This document shows positions 62,325 through 64,000 of a stretch of 64,000 nucleotides of DNA, piece after piece. The notes beneath the pieces are model-generated. The model worked only from the letters and a program-made list of their open reading frames with translations. It did no database searches and was not told the DNA's origin. Every line of letters begins with the position of its first letter. Within the stretch, counting starts at the first letter, position 1. The stretch covers positions 248,001 through 312,000 of the forward strand of contig JAXQJY010000029.1 in NCBI GenBank assembly GCA_037042185.1, written 5' to 3'. The translations under genes were made by a program, and so were the position numbers. The DNA comes from Sordariomycetes sp. S80-01Y (lineage: Eukaryota > Ascomycota > Sordariomycetes).

Positions 62325-64000
62325 ATGATGTTCCAAATATGGACACCGTTTTGGTGGCTCGTTCTCATCCACCATGGAGTTCTGGCCGCGCCAACTGCTG
62401 CCTTTGAAGAGCGGGCAGATACTACAGCCACTATCGTAATCCCTTCGCCGGACGCGACTCTGCTCGGCAATGTCAAGTCTAACGTGGAGTCATACGGAGG
62501 CATCCCGTATGCTCGGCCACCGGTCGGGCCTTTGCGCATGAAGCCGCCTCAACGACTGAGCGAGTCCATGGGCTTAGTTGACGGCACCGGCCCAGCAGGA
62601 GCATGTCCTCAATTTGTCTCGTCGACTGAGTCCCAGGACTTCCTGTTCAAAACACTTGGCAGTCTAGCCAACCTCCCGTTCGTTCAAGAAGCTACTGGCC
62701 AAAGTGAGGATTGTCTTAGCATTACTGTCGCACGACCCCAGGGATTGGACACCGATGCGAAGCTCCCTGTTCTTTACTGGATCTTTGGAGGTGGATTCGA
62801 GGTGAGTTTCCTTCCAGACAAAGAACGGCAACTACAAGACCTGTGACTAACTTGCATCGCGTCCCTGTAGCTTGGCTGGTCGTCCATGTACGACGGCACC
62901 GATCTTGTCAACTACGGTGTTGAAATCGGCAAGCCCTTCATCTTTGTCGCCGTCAACTACCGTGTGGCAGGTTTCGGATTCATGCCGGGCAAGGAGATCC
63001 AAGATGAGGGGTCCGGAAATGCAGGGCTTCTCGATCAGAGAATGGGGCTGGAGTGGGTTGCAGACAACATAGCCAGCTTTGGGGGTGATCCCGACAAGGT
63101 CACCATCTGGGGTCAGTCAGCGGGCGCCATATCCGTATTCGCTCAGATGGCACTCTACGATGGCGACCACCACTATCGAGGGAAGCCCTTGTTTCGTGGT
63201 GCAATCATGAGCTCCGGAACAACTATCCCGACAAAACCCCTGGATTCTCCGAAGGCCCAAGCTGTTTATGACCAAGTCGTCAGGGCTGGGGATTGCGAAG
63301 ACGCCTCAAACAGCCTCGAATGCCTGCGCGCTCTAGAATACCCCGACTTTTTAAATGCGGTCAGCAGCGTTCCTCATCTCCTATCTTACAACTCCCTGGC
63401 TCTCTCCTACGTCCCGCGCCCTGATGGACACGTGCTGACGGACTCTCTGGATGTCCTGGCGTCGAGTGGGAAATATGCCGCCGTGCCGATGATATCGGGC
63501 AACGCAGAGGATGAGGGAACGCTATTCGCCTTGTTCCAGCCGAACCTCACGACCACGGACAAGTTTGCCAACTACTTGAAAGATTACTACTTTGACGATG
63601 CATCAGTGGATCAGCTCAAGGAGTTTATTGGCACTTATGGCAATGGCATTCGCGCAGTCATTGACGGGAGCCCATATCGTACAGGCTTGCTCAACGAGAT
63701 CTTCCCTGGTTTCAAAAGGAGGGCATCCCTCGTCGGCGACGCTCTATTCAGCCTTGCAAGACGTTTGTTTCTGGTTGTCGCGGATGTTCACAATGCCGAT
63801 GTTCCCTCCTGGTCATACATCATGTCCCAGAATCAGGGGACTCCGATTCTGGGTACCTTTCACGGCAACGACATCCTCCAGGTCTTCCTGGGAATCAAGG
63901 ACAACTACGCAGCGAAGAGTATGCGGTCTTACTTTATCAACTTTGTTCACTCGCTTGACCCGAATGGCGAAGCCGACACGGGCTTTCCCCTGTGGCCACG
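62325..64000 (+). CDS. Secreted type-B carboxylesterase/lipase, partial at window end
   Basis: Exons 62325-62801 and 62871 to the window edge, joined in phase 0 (GAG/CTT) across an intron with a GTGACTAAC branch region. The visible product is about 535 residues with no stop reached. A signal peptide (MMFQIWTPFWWLVLIHHGVLAAP) is followed by the alpha/beta-hydrolase fold of the cholinesterase family: YGGIPYARPPVGPLR, SEDCLSI, the oxyanion hole WIFGGGFE, NYRVAGFGF, NAGLLDQRMGLEWV, and the nucleophile elbow IWGQSAG (Ser in GQSAG). The acid lies in the SGNAEDEGTLF region, and FHGNDI near the end probably carries the catalytic His. It likely hydrolyses esters outside the cell. The gene continues beyond the window by an estimated 30-60 codons. 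Confidence 0.93.

Noticed and set aside
1-64000. Transposons, retroelement or viral relics, CRISPR arrays, telomeric repeats
   Set aside because: No reverse transcriptase, integrase, transposase or capsid-like frame, no long terminal or inverted repeats, no regularly spaced repeats and no TTAGGG tracts were found.

Overview
The window is nuclear DNA of a filamentous ascomycete (Pezizomycotina, most likely a Sordariomycete). The evidence is the density of short 47-130 nt introns with GTRNGT-type donors, CTNAC/CTGAC branch sites and YAG acceptors; pyrimidine-rich leaders; and a gene set that includes a PMC1-type Ca2+ pump, BRCT-Myb RAP1, SWF1, Dbf4, ICP55 and fungal PAL. I rebuilt exon structures by hand, and every multi-exon model below keeps an open frame across its junctions. 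I saw no tRNA or rRNA gene, CRISPR array, transposon or viral relic that I could support.

Layout. 1-2174: long leader. 2175-5744: intronless vacuolar Ca2+-ATPase. 6703-8235 (-): acidic coiled-coil protein. 9533-13926 (+): 1,425-residue acidic Ser-rich protein with a Cys-rich head. 14054-15483 (-): stand-alone P450BM3-like heme protein. 16898-17334 (+): DPM3. 17567-19684 (-): probable inner-kinetochore protein. 20208-21080 (+): mitochondrial oxidoreductase-like protein. 21406-22218 (-): XPT1-type purine phosphoribosyltransferase. 22964-26808 (-) and 28704-30370 (+): divergent pair of an A-T-C NRPS-like enzyme and a CYP52-type P450, a small secondary-metabolism locus. 31005-34506: lineage-type genes of unknown function. 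34751-35790 (-): MOB2. 36493-37095 (-): unknown. 38441-39580 (+): AHA1. 39797-41239 (-): SWF1. 41779-44456 (+): RAP1. 44782-46453 (-): KAR5. 48362-48547 (+): tiny Cys/His protein. 48766-49533 (-): LysM-like protein. 50447-51987 (-): ICP55. 52620-54618 (+): DBF4. 55879-58086 (+): phenylalanine ammonia-lyase. 58328-59385 (-): bZIP/DUF3425 regulator. 59757-61517 (-): secreted FAD-linked oxidoreductase. 62325-64000 (+): secreted carboxylesterase, cut by the window edge.

Most of the window is housekeeping chromosome (Ca2+ storage, glycosylation, purine salvage, kinetochore, telomere, replication, morphogenesis, chaperoning), interrupted by two accessory stretches. The first (about 23-30.4 kb) pairs an acyl/amino-acyl activating A-T-C enzyme with a fatty-acid-type P450. 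The second (about 55.9-64 kb) puts a PAL, a bZIP regulator, a berberine-bridge-like oxidase and an esterase side by side. These two loci, and the BM3-like P450 whose I-helix lacks the usual acid, are the best candidates for undescribed biochemistry here. All functional calls are from reading the translated sequence; no database search was possible.
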